From Monosiga brevicollis MX1 (Eukaryota > Opisthokonta > Choanoflagellata > Craspedida > Salpingoecidae), in contig NW_001865076.1 of assembly GCF_000002865.3 (NCBI RefSeq), forward strand, positions 17,077 through 81,076: a stretch of 64,000 bases of DNA. Direction: 5' to 3'. The position numbers and the translations under genes were made by a program. Numbering within the stretch: the first letter of the stretch is position 1; every line of letters begins with the position of its first letter. The notes below the pieces were generated by a model, which saw nothing but the letters and a program-made list of their open reading frames with translations, was not told where the DNA came from and searched no databases. Below, one piece after another: positions 20,131-32,060 of the stretch.

Positions 20131-23100
20131 CTAGGCCATCGAGGAAGCGTTCAGCGATCCTTGCAGAGGCTTGACCAAGTCTTTGTCGTCCTTGCCCAGA
20201 GGCTCCTGTTGACACAACCAAGAAAACGGTCAGCAAGCACAAACACCTTGGTCGCATACCCACCGCTACGAAGACAACCCCCAACGAGGATGGGTCACTC
20301 TAAGACCTACGCCATAGAGGTTCTCAAGAACGTTGGTCAAGACGTCGTCCAGTGTCTTGGGTGTCGGCCGAATGCTGGGAGTCGCTTTCCAGCATTGCTT
20401 CATAACCTGCCCGAGCAAAACCATGCCCCATGAGCATGCGACTTCCGCTGTAAACTATACTCGGCCCCGCAACTTACCCTGTAGACTTGATGAGGGCAGT
20501 CATCAGGCTGCAGGAGCAATGCAGACTGCTTTGTGACAATCTGAGCAATTTCCGCGTGCGCATAGCCGGGCCAGGGGCGACGCCCATACGTGAAGAGCTC
20601 TACAGAAAAAGCACCGGATGCACGCCGCAATGAATGAGCATCACACGCGCGCATGTTCAATGACCAAGCAGCTTACTGCCACTTCAACGTACCCCATAAC
20701 AGAACCCCAAAACTGTAGATATCACTCTTGACGCTCGGCCTATGCACAGTCAAACCCGGAATTTAAAAAAAAATCGCCATGAGCCCCCATACACGTCCTC
20801 GAGGCCCAGAGCACTAGCAAGCCACGCACTGGTTGTCCGTGATGACTTCAGGTGCCTACGATGAGCAAAAATACATGGCAAACGTGACCAGCTCTTTGTG
20901 AGAGGGAGGCGCGCGTGTGTGTGCGGGCTTTTACAAGGTGCAAAATATGCTTCGACCCAACGCACCATCCAACGAATTGGCAGCGATTCGACGTCACGAG
21001 CCATGCTCTCTGGTGTGTTGGCAGCTTCGACCAAGCGAGCATCGCCAAAGCCTCCCAGCACCGCGCTTCCGTGTAGCGCAATGTACACACTGTCGGCTTG
21101 AATGTCTGTCAAGACGCCGAGCGGCACCCCCAGACGGATGAGAATGAAGGAAGACGGAAAAAATATGATGCAAGCAAGGACTCCGGCTGAACAACATACT
21201 ATTATGAATGACGCCTTTCTCTTCGAGAAAAGAGAGCGCGTCAACCACGTCCAAAGCATACTCGAGCAGCTGGCACTCGGTCACGCTCGAGGGGCAATCA
21301 GGCGTGGGTCGGTTGCTTCGAAGGAATGTTGACAATGAAGATCGCACCGGTTCAACAATGACAATCCATGACTCGAGATTGAAGCTGGTGCCGACCAGGC
21401 CAATCAAGCTTTCGTGACTCAGCTTGACGAGCATTTGAGCATCTTTGACCATGGCCTAACCCGCCACAAACCATTGTTGTGCAATGGCGATCAGCACACA
21501 CACGCAATCAGCCCGTTGGAGATGGCAAGCGGATGAGGCCTGAACGCACCAATTTGACAGACTCATCTGCCGGCTGAGCCAGTACAAAGCAGCTAAAGAC
21601 GTCCTGGGAAACGCTAGGATCGTCAAGTTCGTAATCAGCCACAGCGACGCGCGTCTCCTGATCGCTGGCAGCTGCCAAAAAGCAGCGGTGAAGCTTGATC
21701 TGCCCGAGCTCGCACACGGTCGTGGTGTCAATCGCAATGCGACCGCGCGAAACTTCCCAGTCCTTGAAGCAGTCTACAGTGGCAGTCCGACCAGAACAAA
21801 AAAGCAAAAAGCACCATCAAGGCTCATGGTGACGCAACGGGGAACAACCCACACCAGGTGACGAAGTTTGACTACAAACCGAGATCAACAGCAGGCACGT
21901 TGGACTCGCCCTTGCGGGTTGAATAGCGTCGAGCAAACAGGAACAACAACACAATCACCACGCACACGGCCACCACCACAACCACAAGACTCGAGATACG
22001 CAGAGCAGTTGCTCTATCTTCCCCAGTTGCCGCGTTCGTGTCAATGGTCGTCGTCGGCTCGGGTGACGGTGAAATGCGGGCAAAGGAGAGCTGAGTGCCA
22101 TCACTATGTGCGTCAAGAGGATGGCAAACGGATACAGTCATGGGGTGTCAGCATGATCCCAAGCCAGAGCAGTGCGGTGCGGACACCTTTGGCCACCTTG
22201 TTGGACCCGACGCGAGCAAGACTCAAAGGAGGGCATGGGTCAACTGCTGCAAAGAATCGACCCACCTCCAAGGACCAGTGCCATGCACATTTATGAAACG
22301 AGCAAAGGCTGTGTAGCCTGGGTCGAGGTCTTGAAGCACAAAGTTCACCGCGTGATCTGCAAGCGGATTGCTCAGAGGCACTTTGCGTTCAAGAACGGCG
22401 ATTCGACTGTCCGTCGAGTTGATCCAAATCCTAAGTCATCAAAACATTGACCACAACGGCAATGAGAGACGAGCCGGAGAAAGCCCGGAGCCAATCTTGC
22501 GGCAATGAGGAGAGAAGGAGAAGAAACACAAAAAAAGGACGGGTGGGACGCACTCGATAGCAACCACACTAGGATCGTCCACCCCTGGCCATTCGACGTC
22601 GATGCCAGCTTCACCAGCAAAAAATGATAGTTTGGGGGCTACAGTGGGAGCTGATATCGGGTACAGGTGAAGCATGAACGCAGATCATGAGAAGCTGGTC
22701 TGCGAGCAAGCGAATAGACGAGGCACCTCGGGGTCGTGAAGCCACATGGGCCTCAGCACGGATATCAGTACCTGTGGAAGGAAGAAAGTAGGTACCAACA
22801 CTGCCAAACGGTCCCACCCCGCCCATGGACTCTAGGGCCGCGGTGATCCGCAGGCTGGAGTCGGTGGGCAACTGGCAAACGAGATCGGAAAAGTAAAAGA
22901 CGAGGTTCGCAACGTTGGTAGAGCTGTTAACGGTGACCCGAGGCGAGTAGGCGGCGCCTTCGACGAGCAACGTGTCGTTTGTGGTGCTACGGAAACAAAA
23001 GCACAAGGTCGACAGGAGAGGTACGTGAAAATTGGCATCGAGACAGACTGGCAAAATAAAAAAAGAGACCAACCCTACTACGTGCAAAAGGGAAAGCGCT

Positions 23101-26022
23101 CGTACCTGTAGGCGCGCACGCGTACGCCCAGCGGCTCGCCGCGCCACACTTGTGCGGTCATGTTGAAGAGGGAGACGTTGAGACATCCCAATTGAGCAGA
23201 AGGAGCCAAGACAAGCGAGTGGGGTGGGTGCACCGGGGCTATTCGGCAAAGATATGGAGTAGGGGTTGGTGCCAGCAAAGATCAGCTGTCTCATGAGAGT
23301 GAGGGCATGGGAAGACATGACACGCCTGCTGCACTTACGCAAGCCTACAACATGAAAGATCAGAGGGGCGCTGGCCCGAGGCAAACACGTGGACGTTGTC
23401 TCGATGACATGACACATGGTCATGGAATGGGGATACAGACCCACGAGCGTAAAGCTGATGGTACTGCCCGTGCCCGTGGCCACCAGCTGGAGAATCAGGG
23501 ACATGCGCCCAACACCCAGAGTAAGAAGAAAGCAAAAAGAGACCTCTCGATAGGGAACTTGCAGCCAGCTTACGTTGATTGTTTGGCAACGTGAGGCGGG
23601 CGGAGCGCAGTTGTAGCAGGTGAGGTTCACACGACGAGCGCCTGCAGCAATCTGGAAGCGCTCGCCAACGGGGAACCACAGGTCGGCAGCCACCGTCACA
23701 TTGCCATACGGCATGTCAGGAAAGGCCTGGATCGTGGGTTTGAGATTCTCGATGAAAATACTGGGTATGAGCTGAAGCTGAGTGATCATGCGAAGGATCG
23801 CTGTGGGGATGTATTCGACAGGAGTGCCCTCGAGTCGAGGCGTGACTCCCAGACAGACATCCTGGGCGGCTAAATAAAACATGTGCACAAGGAAGGCATG
23901 CATTCGTGAGACATCCAGTGTGGTCCCCGCTTTAAGAAATCCCAAGTATCCATCCCCGCTTGACAGGCAGAACAAAGCACGAACAGCAGGTAAACTTGAG
24001 GTCGATGGAGCCGATCGGGGACCCAGTCACATCAAACTTGGTCCAAGGCGTTTGGGTCGTGATGGACTCAAACCCATTCAAGTTGACCGTCTATAGAGTG
24101 GTGCGAAGCGCATTTGTTGACGCGTTGACCAAAAAAACCGGCTGGGCCCCGCACCATAGCAAGAGGGATCACCCTGATCAAAGGGTCAGAGCCAGACCAG
24201 TCGTATCCTACCTCGCGAAACATGGTCACGAGAGCACTGCCACCCATGGCGGCATTGGCCTCGCTCGTGTTGTGCTGGATGCGCCGCATGCCCCCGCCAC
24301 GCTGGAAAACGGCGATGGATGGCTGATACTGACTCCATATGGCATCGTAAATGTCTGTCGGGTCCGAAGGAAGCAGAAGGTATGAATGCCATAGATCCGC
24401 GCGAAGATGGTTACACACGCAAAGATAGTCACACAGAGTCAGGCAAACCATGAGTCTGAAGGATCAAATGGCTTACCGCCACGTTTCGTTTTTACCGTTT
24501 CGCTCATGTCCATGATGCTAAAACCATTGGTAGCAGCAAACTGGGAAGAAATCCAATAGCCGATGGGACGACAGCCCACGGGGTGGATGTCGGAGATGAG
24601 GCGATAAGGGATGAGAAACTCGCTAGCGGATTGGGGTGGTGCGAGTATATTGGCCGTGGGCTGGTAGGCACCGGTGGGCTGCACGGGGATGATCGTGGTG
24701 CAATCTGAATTTGAATGAACACGATCAAAGACGACAAAAAAAAAAAAAAAGGTGACAGCAGATGAGCTTGGGCTTGCTTTTTGACCGTCGTGGCGCCGCA
24801 AGAGCGCCTCACTCACCGACTTGCAGACAGGGACGGAAGGCGGCGCCTGGGTACCGTGAACTATTTGTGACGCAGCCACATGCGTCTGCCCACTCTGCTC
24901 CACCTGCAATGTAACAGCCAGCCTGTCCGGGAAAGTCAGTCTCACTGGTTCCAACGGTGCATCCCTGTGTCAGTGCATACGTGAGGACTGGAGACAGGCT
25001 GAACACAGGCTCGGCCGAGAGCTTTCACAAATTGGAGGCGCTTGTTACGAGATGAAGCCGGGGTGAAGACGACGGACCTGTACCGGGACGCTGGTTTCAC
25101 CGGATATGGCGGTACTGGAGCAAGAGCAGGCATCTCTCGGGATGCACATGTTGATGAGCGGCTCAAAATAGCAGCTGCTGGAGGCCCCGCCACAGTTGGG
25201 TGCTGAGTAGAGGGAGCACACGGGTTTGGCATTTTTGTCGTGGCATATACCCAGCTCGTGATCATAGGTACAAGCGTCCCCGGGACAGGAAGTGGGACTT
25301 TGCTTGGTCCAGTGATCGCAAGGCACGGTTCCCACAGAGCAATTGGCAATGCCATCGACAAAAGAGCAAGAGTCGAAGACAGCAAAAGAGTTGGTTGTAT
25401 CCTCTACGAAAGTCACGCATTGCCCCAGCTGGAGAGGGCATGGGGTCCGCATTCAGCATGTGTACGAGAGAAGCAGGGCCAAGTCCTGTGTTGGGGTCTT
25501 CCGGCACACGAGCAGGGTGGCCGAGATGGCGGGTGCGCAACGAACCTCGAGGACCCTCGCTTCAACGGGATGGATGTTGAAGGCGTTGATGCAGGTGGGT
25601 TCCGAGTGCAAGGTCATGTCAAATTCGAAGGACACGATCGTGGTACGACCATTGCGCAGGCGCACGGAGAAGCTGGTATCGTAGGCGTCATCGGGGTCTT
25701 CGGTGGCGAGAGCCACGCAACTGGAACCCTCGTTATCGAAGCGCACCTCCTTGCACTGGGCGGCACTAGGCAGAACTTCGCAATAGTGCGTATTCCAGAC
25801 GCAGAGCCAAAAGGTCGGTGTGTGATCGCAGATACCACAGGTGACGGCACAAGAATTGGCAAAAGTTTGGTTTGCGCAAAGGCCAGAAGCTTTGCCAATG
25901 GCACACAAAACAGGGCTAACATCGACGCAGTAGTCGGCGTAGACTTGCGACGCTTGAAACAGGAGGCATGCCAGAACAATCCAACTGGCGAGTCTGCGAT
26001 GGCAAGACGTGCCTCGCGACAT
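20131..26022 (-). CDS. Receptor with ShKT domain, FN3-like region and catalytically dead tyrosine-kinase-like domain
   Basis: Twenty-one exons, phases consistent throughout: 26022-25510, 25428-25078, 24964-24817, 24704-24477, 24354-24212, 24090-23985, 23929-23574, 23486-23339, 23238-23106, 22986-22772, 22638-22554, 22430-22289, 22090-21880, 21773-21550, 21455-21200, 21105-20966, 20855-20830, 20739-20693, 20599-20478, 20406-20311, 20205-20131; 1254 residues. Signal peptide 1-29; six-cysteine ShKT domain 32-65; a long Cys-containing ectodomain; FN3-like stretch about 782-856 ending DLDPGYTAFARFIN; one membrane helix about 890-908; a stop-transfer RRYSTRK; kinase fold about 940-1230. The fold is clear from PIRWMAPE, SDIYSFGVLLWE and PGYAHAEI. 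The catalytic residues are gone: VAVA for VAIK (A972), HNN for HRD (N1087), S1092 for the loop Asn, GFG for DFG (G1105), and no glycine loop. So it is a membrane pseudokinase. Confidence 0.9.
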
Positions 26023-26461
26023 CCTGACGGTGGACCCAGCGGACAGCAGGTGTCGAAAAGGCCGTCGAGTGGTTGACGAGCCAACCTCCTGCAAACGAGC
26101 CGAGAAGTCGACGAGACAAGCCAGACAAGATGTCGTCAGCCATGGGAGACCAGCGCCACAGCACGGTCATGAGCGACAGTGACGAGCAAACCGGCTACCA
26201 CGCCAGATACCACCACCCCGCCTTGACCCTGACGCTGACACTGACACTGGCCCTTTTTCCCCATGTCTGCCACCCCCCTCGCGCACCCCACGCGGCCAAC
26301 AACGCCCGAAAGCCCAGCGAGCCGACTCGGTTGGCAGGGCCAGCACAAACCCCCCGCGAGCCACAAACCGCAGCGCCCACGTACCCAATCAGTCAATTCA
26401 CCACCACCACCGCCACCACCGCTGCCGTATCCTCACAGCAAAGCAGAGAAAAATCGTGTCT

Positions 26462-26815
<354 letters not shown>

Positions 26816-27049
26816 AGTGCTTCACAGGCTCCTTCTCGCCCTCACGCTGCCCCTCTGCTCATCCGTCTACGCGCCGGGCATCCCCGCCTTCGCCCCTTCT
26901 TTGCCTCGCCACAGCCCTGCAAATCTCACTTGGGACAGTTGCAGACCCCCAACAGCAAGGTGGACCTGACGGATGACGTTGTCCAAGCCACACATGTTTA
27001 CACTATAAAAGCTTTAGCTTTGATGCCAGAGGGCACAGGATTGGCACAG

Positions 27050-27433
27050 GATTGGGGGTCTCGATACTGACCATCGCGCCCTCACCCAACACCGAACAAA
27101 ACGCCAACGCCAAAGCCTTTTCAAGCTCCGAGCCGGTCGGTGATGTGCTGGATACTCGACTGTACGTAACATTAAAGTTTGTTGCCACCATGTTCTGACC
27201 TCTTGCTGCTGAGTGTAGGAAAGGACCCAAGAGCTGGGAAGGGCATGACGAGCAAGTCAGTGTGTTGGGGCTGTTGGCAAGTCTTGGCACTGTTCCATTT
27301 TTTTTTTCCTATCACCCTCTTGCAGTGTGCTGCCAACCCAACACTCTCCTATGCTCGCCTGCTGATTCAGAACAAGATGAGGATGCAGGCACAGCGGAGA
27401 CATGACCGCGTTTTTAATAACAACATGAATTAA
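27050..27433 (+). CDS. 3' end of an unidentified plus-strand gene
   Basis: Three exons that join in phase: 27050-27161, 27219-27255 and 27326-27433 (TAA). The encoded tail reads LKGPKSWEGHDEQCAANP, then a basic helix LLIQNKMRMQAQRRHDRVF. The acceptor at 27049 has an alternative at 27039. The 5' exons must lie in or left of the CT repeat and gap, and I cannot place them. Family unknown. The stop is only 23 bases from the stop of the convergent oxygenase gene. Confidence 0.55.
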
Positions 27434-27456
27434 CCATGAAAGCGTGCATAGGACGA

Positions 27457-29081
27457 TTAGAAAGGACGTCGCGACTTGAGCTCGGCCACAAAGTCAGCCA
27501 GCGCCTGATTTTGTAACAAGGCCTTGACGTGCGCCCGGTGCAAGGCCAGCGCTTTGCGAAGGTCGGCCGAATCTGCGCCAAAACATGCCCGCAAACTCTC
27601 TTCATATACTGGGATAGCGGAGCGAGACATCAAGAGGAGAAAAAAAGAGGGGGTCAAACATGGTCAGCACGCATGCGCGGAATAAGACTCGGTCAAGCTT
27701 GGCCGATACATACAATCACTGTAAACGGCGCGTGACACGCTACGCTGAAGAGGCGAGCCGGTCAGAAGTGGAATGGCATCGGGATTGAGGTGCTTGACCT
27801 TGAGATGCACAACATCGTCCGTGTTGGTCGCCTCACCATCCAGCCACAGCGTGAAGACCATTCGCCTTTGCACCGCAGGTATCACTGTGTTTGGCCCGCA
27901 TCCCAACAATGAGCATGGTGACCATCACAGAAGAGCGTGCGCGCGCACGCTCTGGAGAAAAAGGTTGCGGAATCCGACACCTCGCCTCCAGCAGCCATGA
28001 ACAAACAGAAACGGCGCAAGACGAGTCGTACCCTTGTGCAAAAGCTCATCAGCTAAAAACAGAAGGACGCGGTTCATGCGAGGCTCGATGCGTGTTGGTT
28101 CACCCAAAAACGGGAGCAGCTCTAGCTCACCACCATCCCCTACGCGAAGATGTGCAAGACACGCAAGGCGCTTGATTCAGAAGTGACGCCTGTGTGTATA
28201 CAAACACGTATAGCGACGCCCCTCTTGAAAAGACCTGTTTAAAGAAACATGGCAAGACAGCCGCGGCGCGGGACGGAGGAAGGTGGCCAACAAACCAGGA
28301 GCCCAGTCAGGGTTGAGGTAGGTTAAGATGGTCAAGCGGCGTGCATTGGGCCGACTTGGGTTGTCATAATGCCAGGGAAACGCACCGCCCCCTAGTTGCG
28401 TGTGTCCAAAAAAAAAAAAAAACGGGCGGCACTGATTAGCTGTGGGCTAGGCCAGACCAGGCAAAAGTCAACTGCGTGTTGTTTTTGTTTTTTTCTTCGC
28501 TTGTCTGCCAGGCGCACGCACCTTCGTTAAACTGGAGTTTGACAGTGCGAGATTGGCGACCGGCGGGCACAAGCTTGAGGGCGGGCAAGCGTTGCGCCAA
28601 CGCCGTTTGGAAGGCATCGGCATTATCTAGAAAATCGGCAAAGAGGGGGCACAAGGCCTGGGCCGTCTTGTCATGCATGTCCGCTTCAAACACGTGTGGC
28701 TTGGTCAAAACCAAGGGGCCCTAGTCATCATTGACCCACGGCAAAAGGTTCGAGTGAGCTGCCGAGGCTCAAGACGACGCGCGCGCATGTCAAAGGATAT
28801 GCAGCGCGGTCGTGTTACGGGAAAGACAAAACAGCCAGGGTTTGGAGCAAGAGAGACAAGAAGGTGTTGGCACGTGTTCTTTGGGGGCGTACAGCAGAAG
28901 TTGCGAGCGAGACGCGGTTGGGGGCGAGGCCGTCGACCTTGTGGAGGGCCAAAATCGCATCGCGCATGGCTTGCGCGTATTCAGCAGGCCAAAAATCGTC
29001 GATAATCACGTAGCCATTGTTCTGCAAAGCGTCCACCCGGGCCGCCGTCAACTGCGCCTCGACCAGCTCAGCCGTGGCCAT
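27457..29081 (-). CDS. 2-oxoglutarate/Fe(II)-dependent oxygenase (prolyl-hydroxylase-like)
   Basis: Six exons in agreeing phase: 29081-28893, 28720-28522, 28391-28296, 28139-28032, 27884-27714, 27608-27457; 304 residues. The N-terminal helix region YVIIDDFWPAEYAQAMRD is typical of the family. The double-stranded beta helix carries the iron ligands: HYD (H137, D139 in FPWHYDN) and distal H196 (ELLHKVIPAVQRRMVFTLW), with R204/R205 placed to bind 2-oxoglutarate. LTILTYLNPDW and GGELELLPF are the usual strands between. It should hydroxylate a protein or small-molecule substrate using O2 and 2-oxoglutarate; the substrate is unknown. An upstream in-frame ATG at 29171 would add an Arg/Ala-rich, acid-poor leader that could be a mitochondrial signal. 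All catalytic residues are present. Confidence 0.9.
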
Positions 29082-29358
29082 CCTGGTCCATCGACTGCTC
29101 CCAAAATTGCCGCGAGCACGAGCCGAGCCAGCACCAGCACGGAGTAAGCCACATGCGCGCAACGCGCTCATACCAGAGCAGCAACTGCTGTCCACCACCA
29201 CGAACGCGTTTCCCCTGACCCACCACCGTACCACTCACTCGTCTCCGTAATGTGTCGCCCTCGCCCTCGCCCTCGTTCTCTATCGTCCGCCTCGTGTTCG
29301 TTGCTCGTGTTCGTTGATATGATCTCTAGAGCAGACCTCACATACGCGAAAGACGAAA

Positions 29359-29642
<284 letters not shown>

Positions 29643-29825
29643 ACACACACACAGAGGCACAAAGAGAGCGAAACGATACAACTACCACTTGTAAGAGAGA
29701 GAAAAAGAGAGAGAGAGGTTTGAGAGCTGAAGGAAGACACATGGGGTTAGGGGTAGCTGATTCGTTTTATATCGCTGTTATGGATGAATGTCGACCTGAA
29801 TGGAATGGTGATGCATCAACCCCAG

Positions 29826-30096
29826 GATGGCAGTACACCATTGCACCAGGCCTGCCAACACGGATATGTGGAGGTGGTGTGGATGCTGTTGAAGCACGGC
29901 GCTGATGCTAAAGCCAGAGGCCACTGCCAATGATTTATCTCAAACATAGTCTTATCCTAATCTGGTGCCACCATGATGTTGGTGCACCAATCGACAGCTT
30001 GGCAGTGCACCGCTCCACTATGCCTGCCAAAACGGTCGTATCAAGGTGGTGGAGATGCTGTAAAAGCACGGCGTGGCTGCCAAAGCCACGAACAGC
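29826..30096 (+). pseudogene. Two decayed 99-nt ankyrin exons
   Basis: Block 29826-29924 follows a CCCAG acceptor and reads GSTPLHQACQHGYVEVVWML with LKHGADAKA; its donor is lost (CAC then TGCC). Block 29998-30096 is again exactly 99 nt between ACAG and GTCAGT and reads PLHYACQNGRIKVVEML, then a TAA in place of a Leu codon. Both are close in sequence to the exons of the ankyrin gene at 9-10 kb, about 20 kb away. No start exon or tail is seen nearby, so these are stray exon copies. Confidence 0.8.
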
Positions 30097-31717
30097 GTCA
30101 GTCTTTTTCCCGCCCTGACTGTAATGTCACACGAGCGGTATGAGCCCAACGGTGCCGTTATCTTGCTGCAGACACGTGATTACATTGTTTGACGACACTT
30201 GTTGAATCTGCCCAGAGATGGCGCATCATCATGTGTACCTTGAGAGATAATCTCACTTCACTTGATACTCACTGCTTGTGTGCCACCAGTGGCCATGAGC
30301 GACGCGCAGCTCTGCGTTAGCGGCATTGACGACCTCGGCATCAAAATTATCAGAAAATCGAGCCAAAATCAAGCAAAATCTCAAACACATACCACATCTC
30401 TATCAAACTCTAAAGTAATTCACACTTTATTAACAGCAAGATAAACAACCCCCCTCAAAGTTATATTAAAAGTGTGTCAATGTTATGCTTCTGGTCCTAC
30501 TGGCGCGCGCCCTCCATCCGCAGCAAGAAGACGATAGTGCAGATGGCAGCGGCAGTGCTGGTAGTGGCGGTGGCAGTGGGAACGCCTGGCCACGGGATGC
30601 GCAGTCCGGTTGACGATCTTTGCATGGCTGTTGGAGCGCCTGGGTGTGCGAAGAGAAGAGCAACACGCCTGGGCTATTTGAACCACTGACTTGTGCCTTG
30701 ATGACGACGAAAACGAGCTCATTCGCAATTCCTTTTATTGTTTGTTGTTGTTGTTGCTCCGCCTCCTCTTGTTTTATTCAAATCGAGAATCTCTGGTTTC
30801 CGCAGGGAATCTTCATTTTGATGGTTTGTAAGATTCACAGCATCTCTTGTGTGCTGATCTTCTCTCTCTGTCTCTCTCTGTCTCTCTCTCTCGGTGTTGC
30901 ACTTGGCGCCACTTTTTATGGGTTAAACACGTCGTTCAAGTGTGAGAAACTCAAGGCCGTCTCCACGACAACACGACAGACAGGTGTGGTGGCATTTCCG
31001 GGCCACTGTCGTCTGCAAATGGCAGCCGGGATACGAGGATAGCCCTGCCCCATCAACGCTGGCGAGCTGGCTGCCTCAAAACGTCACAGGACACGTGATC
31101 TTCTGCCGTTCAAGGCCTTGAACCCGCCCCCTGGATTCCCGACTTGATCCAACTCTGCGAGGTGCGACCGTGCTTCAAGTCGTAGCCGTGCGCGCCGTGC
31201 ACACTGGTGAGTAAAAAGAAGGAGACGGAGGAGAAGGAGAGAGGAGGAGAGAGGAGGAGGAGGTGGTGGTGGTGGGAGAGTGAGACGGAAAGATGCATTT
31301 GAGGGGGCCAGAGTGCACCGCCGGGACTTTGCCCATTGACCATCGCCTCGTGGCCCAGGATCAGCTAGCTAATAATTGGACCTGTGCGGCTTGATGATAC
31401 AGGCTCACAGACGGAGAGGACGTGTGTGTGTGGGTGCAAGTGCAGATACATTTTAGACTGCCGTTTGCTCTTTCAGTGACGCGCTTGCGCGATTCACAGA
31501 TCTCCACAGGGGTTTGGGCCTCAAGGATCGGCACCAAACGTCGACGGTTCGGTGCAAAGTCGCCGTCTGTGTGAATTGTTACGTTGTGTCGACTCTTCCT
31601 TGCCCCCGCCTTGGCGCCTGGAGACAGGTCCCATCCTGTTGTGCGCGCGTGCGCGCCGGCCATTGCGCGCTTCTGCTGCATCCACCGGCTGGCTCCGCCG
31701 AGCCCGAATGCACCACC
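30097..31717. other. Intergenic, no gene recognised
   Basis: A 1.6-kb stretch between the ankyrin relic and the diacylglycerol kinase start. It has GA/GGA-rich DNA at 31200-31275 and a CT run near 30860-30895. Open frames are short and featureless. The last part should contain the kinase promoter and 5' leader. Confidence 0.5.
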
Positions 31718-32025
31718 ATGGCCGATCGACCCGTCTCGCCCCGCTCTCGCCGGCGCAAGGCGCGCAACTCGGCCGCCCAAGAAAGCGAGCTGTCCATGTT
31801 TGCAGGTCAATCCCGCGTCAAAGCTTTGGACAAACCCGACCTCCTTCTCAGCCCATAGATCTCACCATCCATCCTTTTCTGTTTGGGCACTCAGACGAGG
31901 CCGCTTCCTCCTCGGGTACCCCTGTCCCCCTCGATGAGAAGAAACCCCTTCACGATTGGGATGTGCGTGTAACACGGCACCCCTCCCCTGATCTTCTGGG
32001 CACCTCGCTTATGAGTTTGGTATTC

Positions 32026-32060
<35 letters not shown>

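Noticed and set aside
22611-23975. Single 454-codon minus-strand frame
   Set aside because: It reads through several introns of the receptor gene; splitting at GT-AG sites gives exons whose phases agree and whose protein is continuous.
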